Counted from the stretch's first letter, positions 16,468 to 25,765 are shown. The stretch is DNA of 64,000 bases from Candidatus Rokuibacteriota bacterium (GCA_003220435.1 QHSL01000005.1:5993-69992); one strand, 5' to 3'. The notes: generated by a model not told the origin, from the sequence alone. A program made the numbers and translations.

Positions 16468-18173
16468 GGCTTCTTACAGATCACGTTGAGCAGCGCCTGA
16501 CGCTTTTCGTCGCGGACGACCTTGAGGGCGCGCGCCAGCGCCTCCGGCAGCGCCGCCGGATCCTCGACGCGCTCGGCGTGTCCGCCCGACGCGCGGCATA
16601 CCATCTCGTAGTCCGGGGCCGGCTCGAGGTCGGAGAGCGGCATCGTCGCGGCCTTGACTCCGGCGCCCGTGGGCGCGTGGCTCTGCACCGCGCGCTTCAC
16701 CGCGTTCCAGGCCCGGTTGTTGTAGATCACGAACAGCGCCGGCAGGTTGTACGCGCGCGAGACGAAGTGCGCGGCGGTGGGGGCGCCGAAGATGTAGGCG
16801 CCGTCGCCCACGCAGCAGATGACGGTCTTGTCCGGCGCCGCCAGCTTGGCGCCGAGCGCTGCGCCCAGCCCCCAGCCGAGGCCGCCGGCCGGGGAGGACC
16901 CGAAGTAGGTCCCGGGCGTGCGGAAGCAGCCCTGGGTCGGATCGAAGTCGTACTCGTCCACCAGGATGGTCTTCTCGTCGATGAGGTCGCCGATGCACTT
17001 CGAGACCCACACCATCTCGAGGGGCTTTTCGCTCCGGGCCTTTCGTGCCGTCGCGGCCCACGCCTCGCGGAGCCTCCGGTGCTCGGCATGCCAGCGCCGG
17101 GTGCGCTCGCCGACGGACGACGCATCGACGCGCTGCCGCACGGCCTCGGCGAGGGCGACGAGGTTCAGGCTCACCGTGCCCGACAGCGCCGCGTCGGCCG
17201 GGAAGCCACGGATCGGATAGCGCGCGAAGAGCGGATCGACGGCGATCTGGACGATCTTCGCCTCCGGCCGCGGCGCCTTGAGCGCCGGGTACCAGAGCAC
17301 GTCGGACTCGACGGCCACGATGCAGTCGGCGTCGTCCAGATACGGCGTGGCGTCGAAGCCCGCATGGAGGGGATGGTCTTGTGGAAAGTTCACGTAGGTG
17401 TGGAACTGGTCGATGACCGGCGCGCCGAGCGCCTCGGCGAGCTTGACCAGCGCGGGGACCGCGCGAGGATCGCGGCCGGCGGCTTTGGTGACGATGATCG
17501 GGTTGCGAGAAGCGGCCAGCAGGCGCGCAGTCTCGGCTATCGCCTCGGGCGCCGCGACCACCGCGGCGGGACGGGGCGCCCGGCTCGCCTCGGCGTACTC
17601 GAAGACCTCTTGCTTCTCGGCGAGGACCTCGCGGGGCAGCGTGAGATAGATCGGGCCCTGCGGCTCCGCCTGGGCGAGCGACAGCGCGCGATCGACGACG
17701 GTCTCGAGCTGGGTGAAGTTCCGGAGCTCATAGTCCCACTTGACGAACTCGCGGATCATCCCGGCCTGGTCGAACGACTCCTGGGCCCAGTGGATCGCCC
17801 GGTTGCGGCTGCCGTGCAGGCCCGACTCGGTGAGCGGGTTACGCCCGGCGCTGAAGATGATCGGCACGTTCGAGCGCGCGGCGTTGATGATGCCGCCGAC
17901 CGCGTTGCCGGCGCCGACGATCACGTGGACCATGACCACCTGGGGACGGCCGGTCACCATCGCGTAACCGTGGGCCATGCCCACCGCCGGCGTCTCGTGC
18001 GGGATGGTCATGGGCCGCGGCAGCGCCTGCCCCTGCGAGAGCCGCTTGGCGTAGGCGTCGATCAGCGGCGCGAAATCCGTGCCCGAATTCGCGAAGAAGT
18101 ACTCGACCCCGCGCGCGGCCAGGAGCTCCAGGTAGGCTTCGGCGGTGGATTCGACGCTCGCTCGCTTGGTCAT
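16464..18173 (-). CDS. Thiamine-pyrophosphate-dependent enzyme, acetolactate synthase-like
   Basis: A 569-residue three-domain TPP enzyme. The N-terminal domain carries the catalytic Glu in PHETPAVGMAHGYA (about 60); the C-terminal domain has the TPP/Mg motif GDGAYIFG...NN (about 456-486). Members include acetolactate synthase, benzoylformate and phosphonopyruvate decarboxylases and sulfoacetaldehyde acetyltransferase; substrate residues do not point to one. No regulatory small subunit (ilvN) is adjacent, so biosynthetic acetolactate synthase is unlikely. The ATG at 18173 has AAGGAG 7 bases upstream and is preferred to 18191. A REP-like hairpin lies just upstream in the leader. Confidence 0.88.
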   Translation of the reverse strand: MTKRASVESTAEAYLELLAARGVEYFFANSGTDFAPLIDAYAKRLSQGQALPRPMTIPHETPAVGMAHGYAMVTGRPQVVMVHVIVGAGNAVGGIINAARSNVPIIFSAGRNPLTESGLHGSRNRAIHWAQESFDQAGMIREFVKWDYELRNFTQLETVVDRALSLAQAEPQGPIYLTLPREVLAEKQEVFEYAEASRAPRPAAVVAAPEAIAETARLLAASRNPIIVTKAAGRDPRAVPALVKLAEALGAPVIDQFHTYVNFPQDHPLHAGFDATPYLDDADCIVAVESDVLWYPALKAPRPEAKIVQIAVDPLFARYPIRGFPADAALSGTVSLNLVALAEAVRQRVDASSVGERTRRWHAEHRRLREAWAATARKARSEKPLEMVWVSKCIGDLIDEKTILVDEYDFDPTQGCFRTPGTYFGSSPAGGLGWGLGAALGAKLAAPDKTVICCVGDGAYIFGAPTAAHFVSRAYNLPALFVIYNNRAWNAVKRAVQSHAPTGAGVKAATMPLSDLEPAPDYEMVCRASGGHAERVEDPAALPEALARALKVVRDEKRQALLNVICKKP

Positions 18174-18195
18174 CGCTTTCTCCTTGTTCACAGAT

Positions 18196-18242
18196 GCGCC
18201 TCGGCCGGCGGGGCCCCAGCCCCGCGACGGCCTGCGGCGCGC
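18196..18242. repeat. REP-like palindrome, copy 1
   Basis: A 47-base GC-rich imperfect palindrome opening GCGCCTCGGCCGGCGGGGC. The stem has three blocks (GCGCC/GGCGC, GGCC/GGCC, GCGGGGC/GCCCCGC) and a CCCA loop. It lies between a minus-strand amidohydrolase stop and the TPP-enzyme start, 22 bases upstream of that start. Near-identical copies are at 25719-25765, 30238-30284 and 37144-37190. Confidence 0.9.
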
Positions 18243-18267
18243 ACTGCCACTACCGTGTCGCGCGCTG

Positions 18268-19256
18268 CTACTTGAGCCGCAGCCGGAGCATCCGGCGGGC
18301 GTTGCCCTCGTAGATCTTGGCCTTGTCCTCGTCGGTGGCGCGCATGCGTGTCATCGCCTCGATCGTATCGCGGATGAATCCCGGGCCTTTTTCGGGATCG
18401 AAGGGCATGTCGGTGCCGAACAGGACGTGGTCGGCCCCGAAGAATTCGAGCCCGGACTCCATGGCATGCCACGCGCCGAAGAGCGCGGTGTCGCCGTAGA
18501 ACATCCGGAAGTAGTCGATCGCCCCATGTCCTCGGGGTCGTCGCTGCGGCTGCCGAGCTGGTCCAGCCCGCCGCCGACGCGCCCGGCGCAGAACGGGACC
18601 ATCGCGCCCAGGTGGTGGGTGATGATCTTGAGCCGCGGGTGGCGATCGAAGATCCCGGAAAAGACCAGGCGCCCCATCGCCACCGAAGTCTCGTACGGCC
18701 AGCCGAAGGCCCACCACATATCGAACTTCGAGCGCTTTTCGCCCGCGTAGTCGGCGAAGGTCGCGGGCCGTGCCGGGTGCATCCAGATCGGCAGGTCGCG
18801 CTGGGCCATCCGCGCGAACACCGGCTGGTACTCCGGCGAGTCGAGCGGGCGTCCGGCGACGTTGGTGTAGATCTGCACGCCCGTCGCGCCCAGGTCGTCG
18901 ATCGCCCGGTCGATCTCGCGCACGGCGGCGTCGGGATTGTTCATCGGCAGCGACGCGACAAAGCCGGGGAAGCGGTCGGGGTGCTTCGCGACCACCTCGG
19001 CCATGCCGTCGTTGGCGAGCCTCGCCAGCCCGGGGGTCGCGTCGGGAGAGCCGACGATCTCGATGGGCGGGTTGGCCAGGGTGAGCACCTGCACGTAGCC
19101 CTCGTAGCGATCCATGATACGCAGGCGCTGCTCGACGTCGACCAGGACGGGGATGCCGGTCATCCGCTTCTGGAGCGCCATGCCCGGCGGCGCGACCTGA
19201 ATCATCCGGTCGAAGTACCGGCGCGGCATGATGTGGGGAAAGACGTCGATCTTCAT
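18268..19256 (-). pseudogene. Frameshifted amidohydrolase (ACMSD-like)
   Basis: The intact product would be a 329-residue metal-dependent amidohydrolase related to aminocarboxymuconate-semialdehyde decarboxylase. The N-terminal part (from ATG 19256) has VFPHIMPRRYF, TNVAGRPLDSPEYQPVF, WMHPARPA and THHLGAMVPFCAGR; the C-terminal part reads DYFRMFYGDTALFG, then DHVLFGTDMPFDPEKG. The two parts are in different frames; one missing G in the run at 18522-18525 (four G on the coding strand where five fit) explains the break. Restoring it gives the normal family length. It could be a sequencing error or a young pseudogene. It diverges from the racemase gene at 19318. Confidence 0.8.
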
Positions 19257-19303
19257 GGCGCGATGAGGATAAGCTCACGCGGCTCCGAAAGGAAGAAGCA
19301 GGG

Positions 19304-19309
19304 TAGAGT
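19304..19309 (+). promoter_or_regulatory. -10 box of the racemase-like gene
   Basis: TAGAGT ends 8 bases before the ATG at 19318 in the 61-base divergent region. GGGGG also lies at 19311-19315, too close to be a normal ribosome-binding site. Confidence 0.4.
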
Positions 19310-19317
19310 AGGGGGCC

Positions 19318-20055
19318 ATGACGTCGGGACGCGTCGAGGGCGGTTTCAACCAGTACGGCTTCACCGTCGGGATCCTCATGCTCGACACGAGGTTTCCGCG
19401 CATTCCCGGCGACATGGGCAACGCCGCGACCTTCCCGTTTCCGGTCCGTTACCAGCGCGTCAGCGGCGCTGATCCCGATCGCGTCGTCCGCCAGGGCGCG
19501 GCCGGGCTGCTGGGCGCGTTCGTCGACGGGGCGCGGCAGCTCGAGAGCGAGGGCGTGGGGGCGATCACTACGAACTGCGGATTCCTCGTCAAGTTCCAGC
19601 GCGAGCTCGCGACGTCCGTGCGGGTACCGGTGTTCACGTCGAGCCTCCTGCTGGTCCCGCTCGTCCATCGCCTGCTGCCGCCCAGCCAGCGGATCGGCAT
19701 CATGACCGTCGACGCGACGTCGCTGACTCCGGAGCACCTCGCGGGCGCCGGCATCGGCGCGGACGTGCCGATCGCCGTCGCCGGGATGGAGACCGAAAAG
19801 GAGTTCACCCGGGTGCTGCTCGGCAACGAGCTCGTCCTCGACGTCGACGCCGCGCGCGAGGAGCACGTGCGGGTCGCCCGCCGGCTCGTCGCCGATCACG
19901 CGGACGTCGGCGCGATCGTGCTCGAGTGCACCAACATGCCGCCCTACGCCGCCGACATCCAGCGCGAGACCGGGCGCCCCGTCTTCGACATCGTGTCGCT
20001 GGTCATCATGGTCCACGGCGCGCTCGCCGCCGGCCTGCCACCACGGCGGGCATGA
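19318..20055 (+). CDS. Aspartate/glutamate racemase-family protein
   Basis: A 245-residue Asp/Glu/hydantoin racemase-superfamily protein. The paired active-site cysteines are visible in GAITTNCGFL (about 87) and IVLECTNMPPYAADIQ (about 204). The family interconverts or decarboxylates amino acids, maleate or malonates by two-base catalysis, and some members act as hydantoin racemases or arylmalonate decarboxylases. The gene immediately precedes livG (52 bases), so it may act on a compound taken up by the nearby transporter. The start is fixed by a -10 box 8 bases upstream. Confidence 0.82.
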   Translation: MTSGRVEGGFNQYGFTVGILMLDTRFPRIPGDMGNAATFPFPVRYQRVSGADPDRVVRQGAAGLLGAFVDGARQLESEGVGAITTNCGFLVKFQRELATSVRVPVFTSSLLLVPLVHRLLPPSQRIGIMTVDATSLTPEHLAGAGIGADVPIAVAGMETEKEFTRVLLGNELVLDVDAAREEHVRVARRLVADHADVGAIVLECTNMPPYAADIQRETGRPVFDIVSLVIMVHGALAAGLPPRRA

Positions 20056-20106
20056 TCGACTGATCGGCCGGAGCCCGGCGACCATGCGGTTCTGGGAGCC
20101 CCGGGT

Positions 20107-20865
20107 GTGACGAGCGCGCCCGGCGCGCCCGCCGGCTGGCTGCTCGAGACCCGCGGGCTCACCAAGCGATTCGGCGGGCTGGTGGCCGTCGACGGGCTTC
20201 CGCTCACGCTTCGAGCCGGCGAGATCCGCGGCCTCATCGGTCCCAACGGCTCGGGCAAGACCACGACCGTGAACTTGGTCTCGGGCCTCTACCGCGTGGA
20301 CGCGGGCGAGATCTGGCTGCGCGGCGAGCGGATCGACCGGCTGGCGCCGCACCGGATCACCGCGCGCGGGGTGGCCCGGACGTTCCAGATCCCGAAGCTC
20401 TTCGGGAACATGACCGTGCTCGAGAACGCGCTGGTGCCGGCGCTGGCGGCGCTCGACCGGGGCCCGGCGCGGCCGGCGGGCGATATCCTCGGGCGGGCCC
20501 GCCGGCTCCTCGAGCTCGTCACGCTCGACGACAAGCGCCACGACGTTGCCAAGGAGCTCTCCGGCGGCCAGAGCATGCTGCTCCAGATCGCGCGCGGCCT
20601 GATGGTGAGCCCGATCCATCTGTTCCTGATGGACGAGCCGTTCGCGGGTGTTCACCCGACGATCAAGGACACCATCATGGAGACGATCCTTCGGATGAAC
20701 CGCGAGGAAGGCGTGACGTTCCTGATCGTGTCTCACGAGATGGCGACGCTGCGCCGGCTCTGCGCCCGCGTCTCGGTCATGCACGAGGGGCAGCTGATCG
20801 CCGAGGGCTCGTTCGAGGAGATCGCCAACCACACCGCGGTCGTCGAGGCGTACCTGGGCCGTTGA
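20107..20865 (+). CDS. livG: Branched-chain amino-acid ABC transporter ATPase LivG
   Basis: A 252-residue ABC ATPase. Walker A is GPNGSGKT (about 45-52), the signature LSGGQ (about 151-155) and Walker B HLFLMDEP (about 171-178). It has the LivG-type insert with ARTFQIPKLFGNMTVLEN. It powers import of branched-chain amino acids or related acids with LivF, LivM, LivH and a periplasmic binding protein. The GTG start follows GGGAG. Its stop overlaps the next start (TGATG). Confidence 0.93.
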   Translation: MTSAPGAPAGWLLETRGLTKRFGGLVAVDGLPLTLRAGEIRGLIGPNGSGKTTTVNLVSGLYRVDAGEIWLRGERIDRLAPHRITARGVARTFQIPKLFGNMTVLENALVPALAALDRGPARPAGDILGRARRLLELVTLDDKRHDVAKELSGGQSMLLQIARGLMVSPIHLFLMDEPFAGVHPTIKDTIMETILRMNREEGVTFLIVSHEMATLRRLCARVSVMHEGQLIAEGSFEEIANHTAVVEAYLGR

Positions 20866-21587
20866 TGCCGCTGCTCGAGCTCCAGGGGGTCGTCGCGGGC
20901 TACGTCGAGGGCATCGACATCCTGAACGATTTGCACCTGGGCGTCGCCGGGGGCAGCGTCACCGGCGTCATCGGACCCAACGGCGCCGGAAAATCCACTC
21001 TCCTCAAGACGATCTTCGGGTTCCTCCATCCCCGTCGGGGCCGGATCGTCTTCGACGGCCGCCCCGTCCAGAGCCTGGCGCCTCACGCGCTCAAGCGGCT
21101 GGGGATCGGATACGTGCCGCAGGGGGCGAACGTCTTTCCCCAGCTCACCGTGCACGAGAACCTCCAGATCGGGGGCTGGGTATACCGCCACGACCGCGCG
21201 CGCGTCGCCGGGATGCTCGAGCGCGCCTACACCGCGTTCCCGCGGCTGCGGGAAAAGCGCCGGTTGCGCGCCACGGCGCTCTCGGGAGGCGAAGCCAAGA
21301 TGCTCTCGGTCGCCAAGGAGCTGGTGACCGACCCGACGCTGCTCCTGGTCGACGAGCCCTCGGCGGGCCTGGCGCCGCGGATCGCCGCGCAGGTCTACGA
21401 GCGTCTGCTCGAGGTCCGTGCAGCCGGCGTGACGATCCTCCTCGTCGATCAGAACGTCACCAAGGCCGTCGAGATCTCGGACTATCTCTACATGCTGGAG
21501 ATCGGTCGCGTGCGCCGTGAGGGACCGCGCCAGGCGTTCGCAGATCAGCTGCGCGAGATCATCCGCGATTCGCTCCTCGGCGCCTGA
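20865..21587 (+). CDS. livF: Branched-chain amino-acid ABC transporter ATPase LivF
   Basis: A 240-residue ABC ATPase of the LivF type. Walker A is GPNGAGKST (about 37-45), the signature LSGGEAKM (about 139-146), Walker B TLLLVDEP (about 158-165), and the family segment GIGYVPQGANVFPQLTVHENL. It pairs with LivG. I start it at the ATG at 20865, which shares one base with the livG stop; the TTG at 20862 is less likely. livM follows after 2 bases. Confidence 0.93.
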   Translation: MPLLELQGVVAGYVEGIDILNDLHLGVAGGSVTGVIGPNGAGKSTLLKTIFGFLHPRRGRIVFDGRPVQSLAPHALKRLGIGYVPQGANVFPQLTVHENLQIGGWVYRHDRARVAGMLERAYTAFPRLREKRRLRATALSGGEAKMLSVAKELVTDPTLLLVDEPSAGLAPRIAAQVYERLLEVRAAGVTILLVDQNVTKAVEISDYLYMLEIGRVRREGPRQAFADQLREIIRDSLLGA

Positions 21588-21589
21588 TC

Positions 21590-22558
21590 GTGCCGCGCCT
21601 CGTCCGCCGCCTCGGCTGGTGCGCCGTCGCGTACGCGGCGCTGGCGTGGCTGCCGTGGGTCGCCTCCGAGTACCACACCCACGTACTGGTCACGAGCCTC
21701 TACTACGTCGTGCTGGCGATCGGCTGGAACCTGCTCGCGGGCTACACGGGTCAGTTCTCGCTCGCTCACCACACGTTCGCCGGCGTGGGCGCCTACACCT
21801 CGGCGCTGCTCGTGCTGTACGCGCGCGTTCCGCTTCTGGTCGGGATCGCGTCGGGCGCTCTGGTGGCGGCGACGATCGGCTACGGGCTCGGCACGCTGTG
21901 CCTCCGGATGCGCGCGATCTATCTGGCGCTCGCCACCTGGGCCTTTGCCGAGTCGCTCCGGCTGCTGGTCACGGTCGAGTACCAGATCACTCGAGGCGAC
22001 CTCGGTCTGGCCGCGCCGTTCCTGTTCAGCACGCCGCGTCCGACTCCGTACTACTTCGTCTTCCTCGGCCTGGCGCTCGCCGCCATTCTCGTCGCGCGCG
22101 AGATCGTCGACTCACGGATCGGCGCGTACATGCGCGCGATCCGCGACGACGAGGAGGCGGCCGCCGTCATGGGCGTGGACACCTTCAAGTGGAAGCGGTT
22201 CGTCTTCGCGGTGTCGGCGGTCTTCGCCGCGGTCGCCGGCGGCTTCCAGGGCCACTACGTCGGCTTGCTGTCGCCGACGCCGATGAAGTTCAACGAGATG
22301 GCCATCATCGTCGTCATGGTGATCGTGGGCGGCCTCCGGACCTTCCCCGGCCCCATCGTGGGTGCGGTGTTCATCGAGGTGCTCTCGGAGGCGCTCCGGG
22401 CCTGGGGCGAGGTCCGGATGGTGCTCTTCGCCCTGCTGGTGATCCTGATCGCCCGCGGCTACCCCGCCGGGCTCGTGGGGATCGGGCGCGCGCTCGGCCG
22501 CCGGCTGGCCGCCCGCATCCCGGCGCTGGCGGCCGCTACTTCCGGGCGTCGAGGATGA
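21590..22558 (+). CDS. livM: Branched-chain amino-acid ABC transporter permease LivM
   Basis: A 322-residue inner-membrane permease with about eight or nine hydrophobic helices and the LivM hallmarks GWNLLAGYTGQFSLAHHTFAG and AIRDDEEAAAVMGVDTFKWKRFVFAVSA. It forms the transmembrane channel with LivH. It begins at GTG 2 bases after the livF stop. Its 3' end overlaps the convergent serine hydrolase gene by 23 bases. The partner livH lies beyond that hydrolase on the other strand, a broken-up arrangement for a normally contiguous operon. Confidence 0.92.
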   Translation: MPRLVRRLGWCAVAYAALAWLPWVASEYHTHVLVTSLYYVVLAIGWNLLAGYTGQFSLAHHTFAGVGAYTSALLVLYARVPLLVGIASGALVAATIGYGLGTLCLRMRAIYLALATWAFAESLRLLVTVEYQITRGDLGLAAPFLFSTPRPTPYYFVFLGLALAAILVAREIVDSRIGAYMRAIRDDEEAAAVMGVDTFKWKRFVFAVSAVFAAVAGGFQGHYVGLLSPTPMKFNEMAIIVVMVIVGGLRTFPGPIVGAVFIEVLSEALRAWGEVRMVLFALLVILIARGYPAGLVGIGRALGRRLAARIPALAAATSGRRG

Positions 22559-23594
22559 GCTGCATCAGGTGGCCGAACTGGGAGGTCGTCACGAATCGGC
22601 CCTGGATATCGGTGTTCACGCGGTGGACCACGACCAGATCGAGGTACGGGACGACCACGATGTAGTGTCCGCCGAACCCTTGCGCCGAGAAGACGCGCCC
22701 CTTGAAGTCCGCCGACGTGAAGTGCGGTCCGCCGTTCGGCGCCACCCACCAGAGATAGCCGTAGCCGCCGGCCTGGCCGATGTCGGAGAACGAGCGCGTG
22801 CTCTCCTCGACCCATTCCCGCGGGACGATCGTTCGGCCTCGCCACTGTCCGCCGCGCAGGTACAGGAGCCCGAATCGCGCCATGTCACGCGCGGTCATCC
22901 TGAACGGGTACGCCGGGTGGATCGACTCCGGGCCGCTGACGCGGATGCCGTCCTCGAGGCGGAAGTCCTCCATCTGGAGCGGATCGGCGATCCGCGCCTT
23001 GAAGTTCTCGAAGACCGTCGCCTTGATCGTCTGCTCCAGGATCGTGCCCAGCACGTTGAAGTCCCAGTTGTTGTAGTACCAGTAGACGCCCGGCGGATAG
23101 CTGCCGCGGGCGGGACGCGCCATGGACATGCCCGGCGTTTCGTAGAGCGCTGGATGATAGACGCCGGAGCGGGCCTTCAGGAGATCGCCGACCGTCGCGC
23201 GCTTCTCCGCGGCGGTGAGCGGGCTGTGGTCGTCGATGGCGAGGTCGGTGAGGGTCTTCGAGAGCTGGATCCGTCCCTCCCGAACGTGGATCCCGTAGAG
23301 CGCGCTCAGGTAGCTCTTGCGGATCGAGTGGACGTTGAAACGCGTGGTCGTGTCGCCCCATTCGTCGAGGACGAGGCCGCCGGCGACGATCATCACCGCG
23401 GCGGTGTTGATCGTGGCGGCATACTCCCGCGCCTGCTTCAGCTTGTCGGCCGACCAGCCGATCTGATCGGCCGACGGCACGCGGCTCCACGACTTGTCCG
23501 GATAGACCGGCGCCTGAGCGAAGGCCGGCATGACGAGGACGGCGAGGAGCGTCGCCGCCAGCGCGAACGGAGCCATCGGTCCGCGTCGGGTCAT
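22536..23594 (-). CDS. Class C beta-lactamase-fold serine hydrolase (secreted)
   Basis: A 352-residue protein with a signal peptide ending near AFAQA (about 27) and the serine-hydrolase motif SIRK (S90-K93), plus a YNN motif in YWYYNNWDFN. The family includes penicillin-binding proteins, esterases, D-amino-peptidases and amide hydrolases; resistance to beta-lactams is not implied. The ATG at 23594 is preferred to the GTG at 23600. It sits between the two arms of the liv transporter, so it could release a substrate that the transporter imports (inference). Confidence 0.85.
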   Translation of the reverse strand: MTRRGPMAPFALAATLLAVLVMPAFAQAPVYPDKSWSRVPSADQIGWSADKLKQAREYAATINTAAVMIVAGGLVLDEWGDTTTRFNVHSIRKSYLSALYGIHVREGRIQLSKTLTDLAIDDHSPLTAAEKRATVGDLLKARSGVYHPALYETPGMSMARPARGSYPPGVYWYYNNWDFNVLGTILEQTIKATVFENFKARIADPLQMEDFRLEDGIRVSGPESIHPAYPFRMTARDMARFGLLYLRGGQWRGRTIVPREWVEESTRSFSDIGQAGGYGYLWWVAPNGGPHFTSADFKGRVFSAQGFGGHYIVVVPYLDLVVVHRVNTDIQGRFVTTSQFGHLMQLILDARK

Positions 23595-23601
23595 CGACAC
23601 G

Positions 23602-24470
23602 CTACACGCTCCGCTCGCGCTCGCCGAAGAGCCCGGTGGGCCGGAAGACGAGCAACGCGATGAGCAGCACGAAGCCGTAGAGGTCCTTGTACGCCGCCGA
23701 GAGAAAGACCGACCCGAGCGCCTCGATCACGCCGAGCAGCACGCCGCCCACGATGCTGCCGAGCACCGAGCCGAGCCCGCCGATGACGATGATCTCGAAC
23801 CCCTTGAAGGTCGAGATCGCGCCGTTCTCGGGGTAGACCAGGAAGTCCGGCGCCAGCAGCGCGCCGGCCGCGGCCGCCAGCGCCACGCCGACGCCGAAGG
23901 GTCGATCCCCGCGGTCTGGATCCCGACGCGGTTCTGGGCGGCGCCGCGCAGCGCGCGGCCCACCCACGTCTTCTTGATCACGAAGTAGAAGAGGCCCAGC
24001 AGCACCAGCGTGGCGATGAGCGCTACGAAGCGATTGCCCGAGATCGGTAGCGTGCCGATCGTGGTGGGCCGGGCGTAGTCGGCCGGCGCGTACTGGTTGG
24101 GACCGCCCAGGACGATGGCCAGGTTCCGGAAGAGGACCATGAGGGCGATCGTGATGATCGTCGCGTACTCGTCACGCCGCTCGATCGCGCCCACGAACAT
24201 GGGGCGGAGCAGGAAGCGCTGGATGACGACACCCAGCACGAACACCCCGGCCATCGCCACCGGCAGCGCCAGGTACCAGCGCCGGGGGCCGAAGAACGAC
24301 ACGATCAGCGCGTACTGCGCATAGCTGCCGATCATGTAGAACTCGCCCATCCCCCAGTTGATCATCTTCATCACGCTGTAAATGAAGGTGATCCCGAGCG
24401 CCATCAGGCTGTAGATCACCCCGATGACCACGCCCGACAACAGGTACTGGGAGAACAGGAACGCGTCCAA
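23602..24470 (-). pseudogene. livH: Branched-chain amino-acid permease LivH, frameshifted
   Basis: The N-terminal two thirds (from TTG 24470) reads MDAFLFSQYLLSGVVIG and INWGMGEFYMIG and ends near QNRVGIQTAGIDP; the rest continues in another frame as FGVGVALAAAAGALLAP and ends FRPTGLFGERERSV. One missing C (GGG at 23899-23901 on the plus strand where four fit) explains the break, and restoring it gives 289 residues, normal for LivH. If real, the transporter would lack a permease; a base-calling error is at least as likely. The binding protein gene lies 18 bases upstream on the same strand. Confidence 0.82.
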
Positions 24471-24488
24471 CCCTGGCGCCCGGCGTCG

Positions 24489-25697
24489 TCAGCGCTTCGG
24501 CGCCGCCATCCACTCTCCGGTCTTGAGCTCGGATGGATAGACGATCTTGACCTCCGAGAACGCCATCTCCGGCTTCGTGTACTGCGTCACCAGCATCGGC
24601 GGCGTCCACTGCTGCCAGTACGGCCCCTCGCCGCGCGTGAAGCTGATGGTCCCGTTCCAGCCCTCGAACTTGTTGGCCAGCAGCGCCTTCACCAGCTGCT
24701 CGGAGTTGTCGCTCTTGGCGGCGTTGAGCGCGTCGGCCAGCAGCAGTACCTGTGCGTAAGCGTTGAGCGCGCCGTAGACCGGATCTTCCTTGAACTCGGC
24801 CATGTACTTCTTGCGGAATGCCTCACCCCGCGTCGTCAGCTTCATCGTCGGATGGTAGTACACGATGAACGAGGCCCAGGTGCCCTTCTCGCCGAGGGTC
24901 TTCCAGTACTCGGGGCGCGTAGGCGCGTCGTACGAGATCAGCATCGGCACCGTGGGATGGAGCCCGACGTCGTACGCCTGCTTCATGATCAGGTACATCG
25001 GCGTCCCGATGCCGCCGTTGAGCAAGATGTCCGGCTTCCAGTTCTTGATCTCGAGCAGCTGCGGGGTGAGGTCGACGACCTGGCGATCGAAGATGATCGT
25101 CTTCAGCTCGGCGCCCGGGTAGAGCGACGCGAACGCCTTCTTGGTCTCGTCGACCAGCCCCACGCCGTAGTCGGTGTTCTCGGTGATCAGCGCAGCGCGC
25201 TTGAAGCCCCGCTCCTTGACCCAGCGCGTCCACATCTGGCACCGATCGGGGTCGATCACGTGGGTCCGGAAGGTGTATTCCAAATGCTTTTCCGTGACCT
25301 GCCGGGCCGAGGCCTGCGTGGAGAACACCGGAACCTTGAACTGTTCGGCGAGCGCCTGGACCGCCGTCATCACCGAGCTGTGAAACTGGCCGACCACCGC
25401 GACCGCCTGATCCTGGGAGGCGAGCTTGCGGAAGCCGGCCGCGCCCTTCTCCGGCGTTCCCGCGTCGTCTTCGATGACGAGCTCGATCTTCCGCCCGCCG
25501 AGCACGCCGCCCCGCGCGTTGACGTCCTCGGCGCCCATCTTGGCGCCGCGGGCGATGAACTGCCCGGCGGCGGCGTCACCCGGAGGCGAGAGCGGGGTGA
25601 GGACGCCGATCTTCACGGGCTTCTGCGCGAGCGCGGGCGCGGTGAGCCCGGCGATCAGCAGCGCTGTCAGGAGAGCGACTCGACCTCGTCCGATCAT
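24489..25697 (-). CDS. Branched-chain amino-acid-type ABC substrate-binding protein
   Basis: A 402-residue periplasmic type I binding protein (LivK-like) with a signal peptide (VALLTALLIAGLTAPALAQ, about 6-24). The mature start KIGVLTPLSPPGDAAAGQF and the VIEDDAGTPEKG segment are typical. Members bind amino acids, amides or aromatic acids; specificity is not readable. The ATG at 25697 has GGAGG 5 bases upstream, so longer starts into the repeat are rejected. A REP-like hairpin sits 21 bases upstream. It is followed by livH on the same strand. Confidence 0.9.
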   Translation of the reverse strand: MIGRGRVALLTALLIAGLTAPALAQKPVKIGVLTPLSPPGDAAAGQFIARGAKMGAEDVNARGGVLGGRKIELVIEDDAGTPEKGAAGFRKLASQDQAVAVVGQFHSSVMTAVQALAEQFKVPVFSTQASARQVTEKHLEYTFRTHVIDPDRCQMWTRWVKERGFKRAALITENTDYGVGLVDETKKAFASLYPGAELKTIIFDRQVVDLTPQLLEIKNWKPDILLNGGIGTPMYLIMKQAYDVGLHPTVPMLISYDAPTRPEYWKTLGEKGTWASFIVYYHPTMKLTTRGEAFRKKYMAEFKEDPVYGALNAYAQVLLLADALNAAKSDNSEQLVKALLANKFEGWNGTISFTRGEGPYWQQWTPPMLVTQYTKPEMAFSEVKIVYPSELKTGEWMAAPKR

Positions 25698-25718
25698 GTG
25701 GTCCTCCATTTGATAGCC

Positions 25719-25765
25719 GCGCCTCGGCCGGCGGGGCCCCAGTCCCGCGACGGCCTGCGGCGCGC
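25719..25765. repeat. REP-like palindrome, copy 2
   Basis: Same orientation as copy 1, with a C to T change in the second stem block that would leave a G-U pair in RNA. It lies in the 5' leader of the binding protein gene, 21 bases before its ATG. Confidence 0.9.

Noticed and set aside
14764-16500. A 578-codon plus-strand open frame opposite the secreted protein
   Set aside because: The minus-strand protein has a signal peptide and an ATGA link with the TPP-enzyme gene; the plus-strand frame is Arg/Val-rich shadow sequence.
18268-20832. An 854-codon open frame on the minus strand through the racemase-like gene and livG
   Set aside because: It begins opposite clear plus-strand genes (19318-20865) with intact motifs; only its last part belongs to the frameshifted amidohydrolase. 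Long antisense frames are common in very GC-rich DNA.
22536-23594. Beta-lactam resistance gene
   Set aside because: The class C fold and SIRK motif are shared by many esterases and amidases; nothing here indicates antibiotic hydrolysis.
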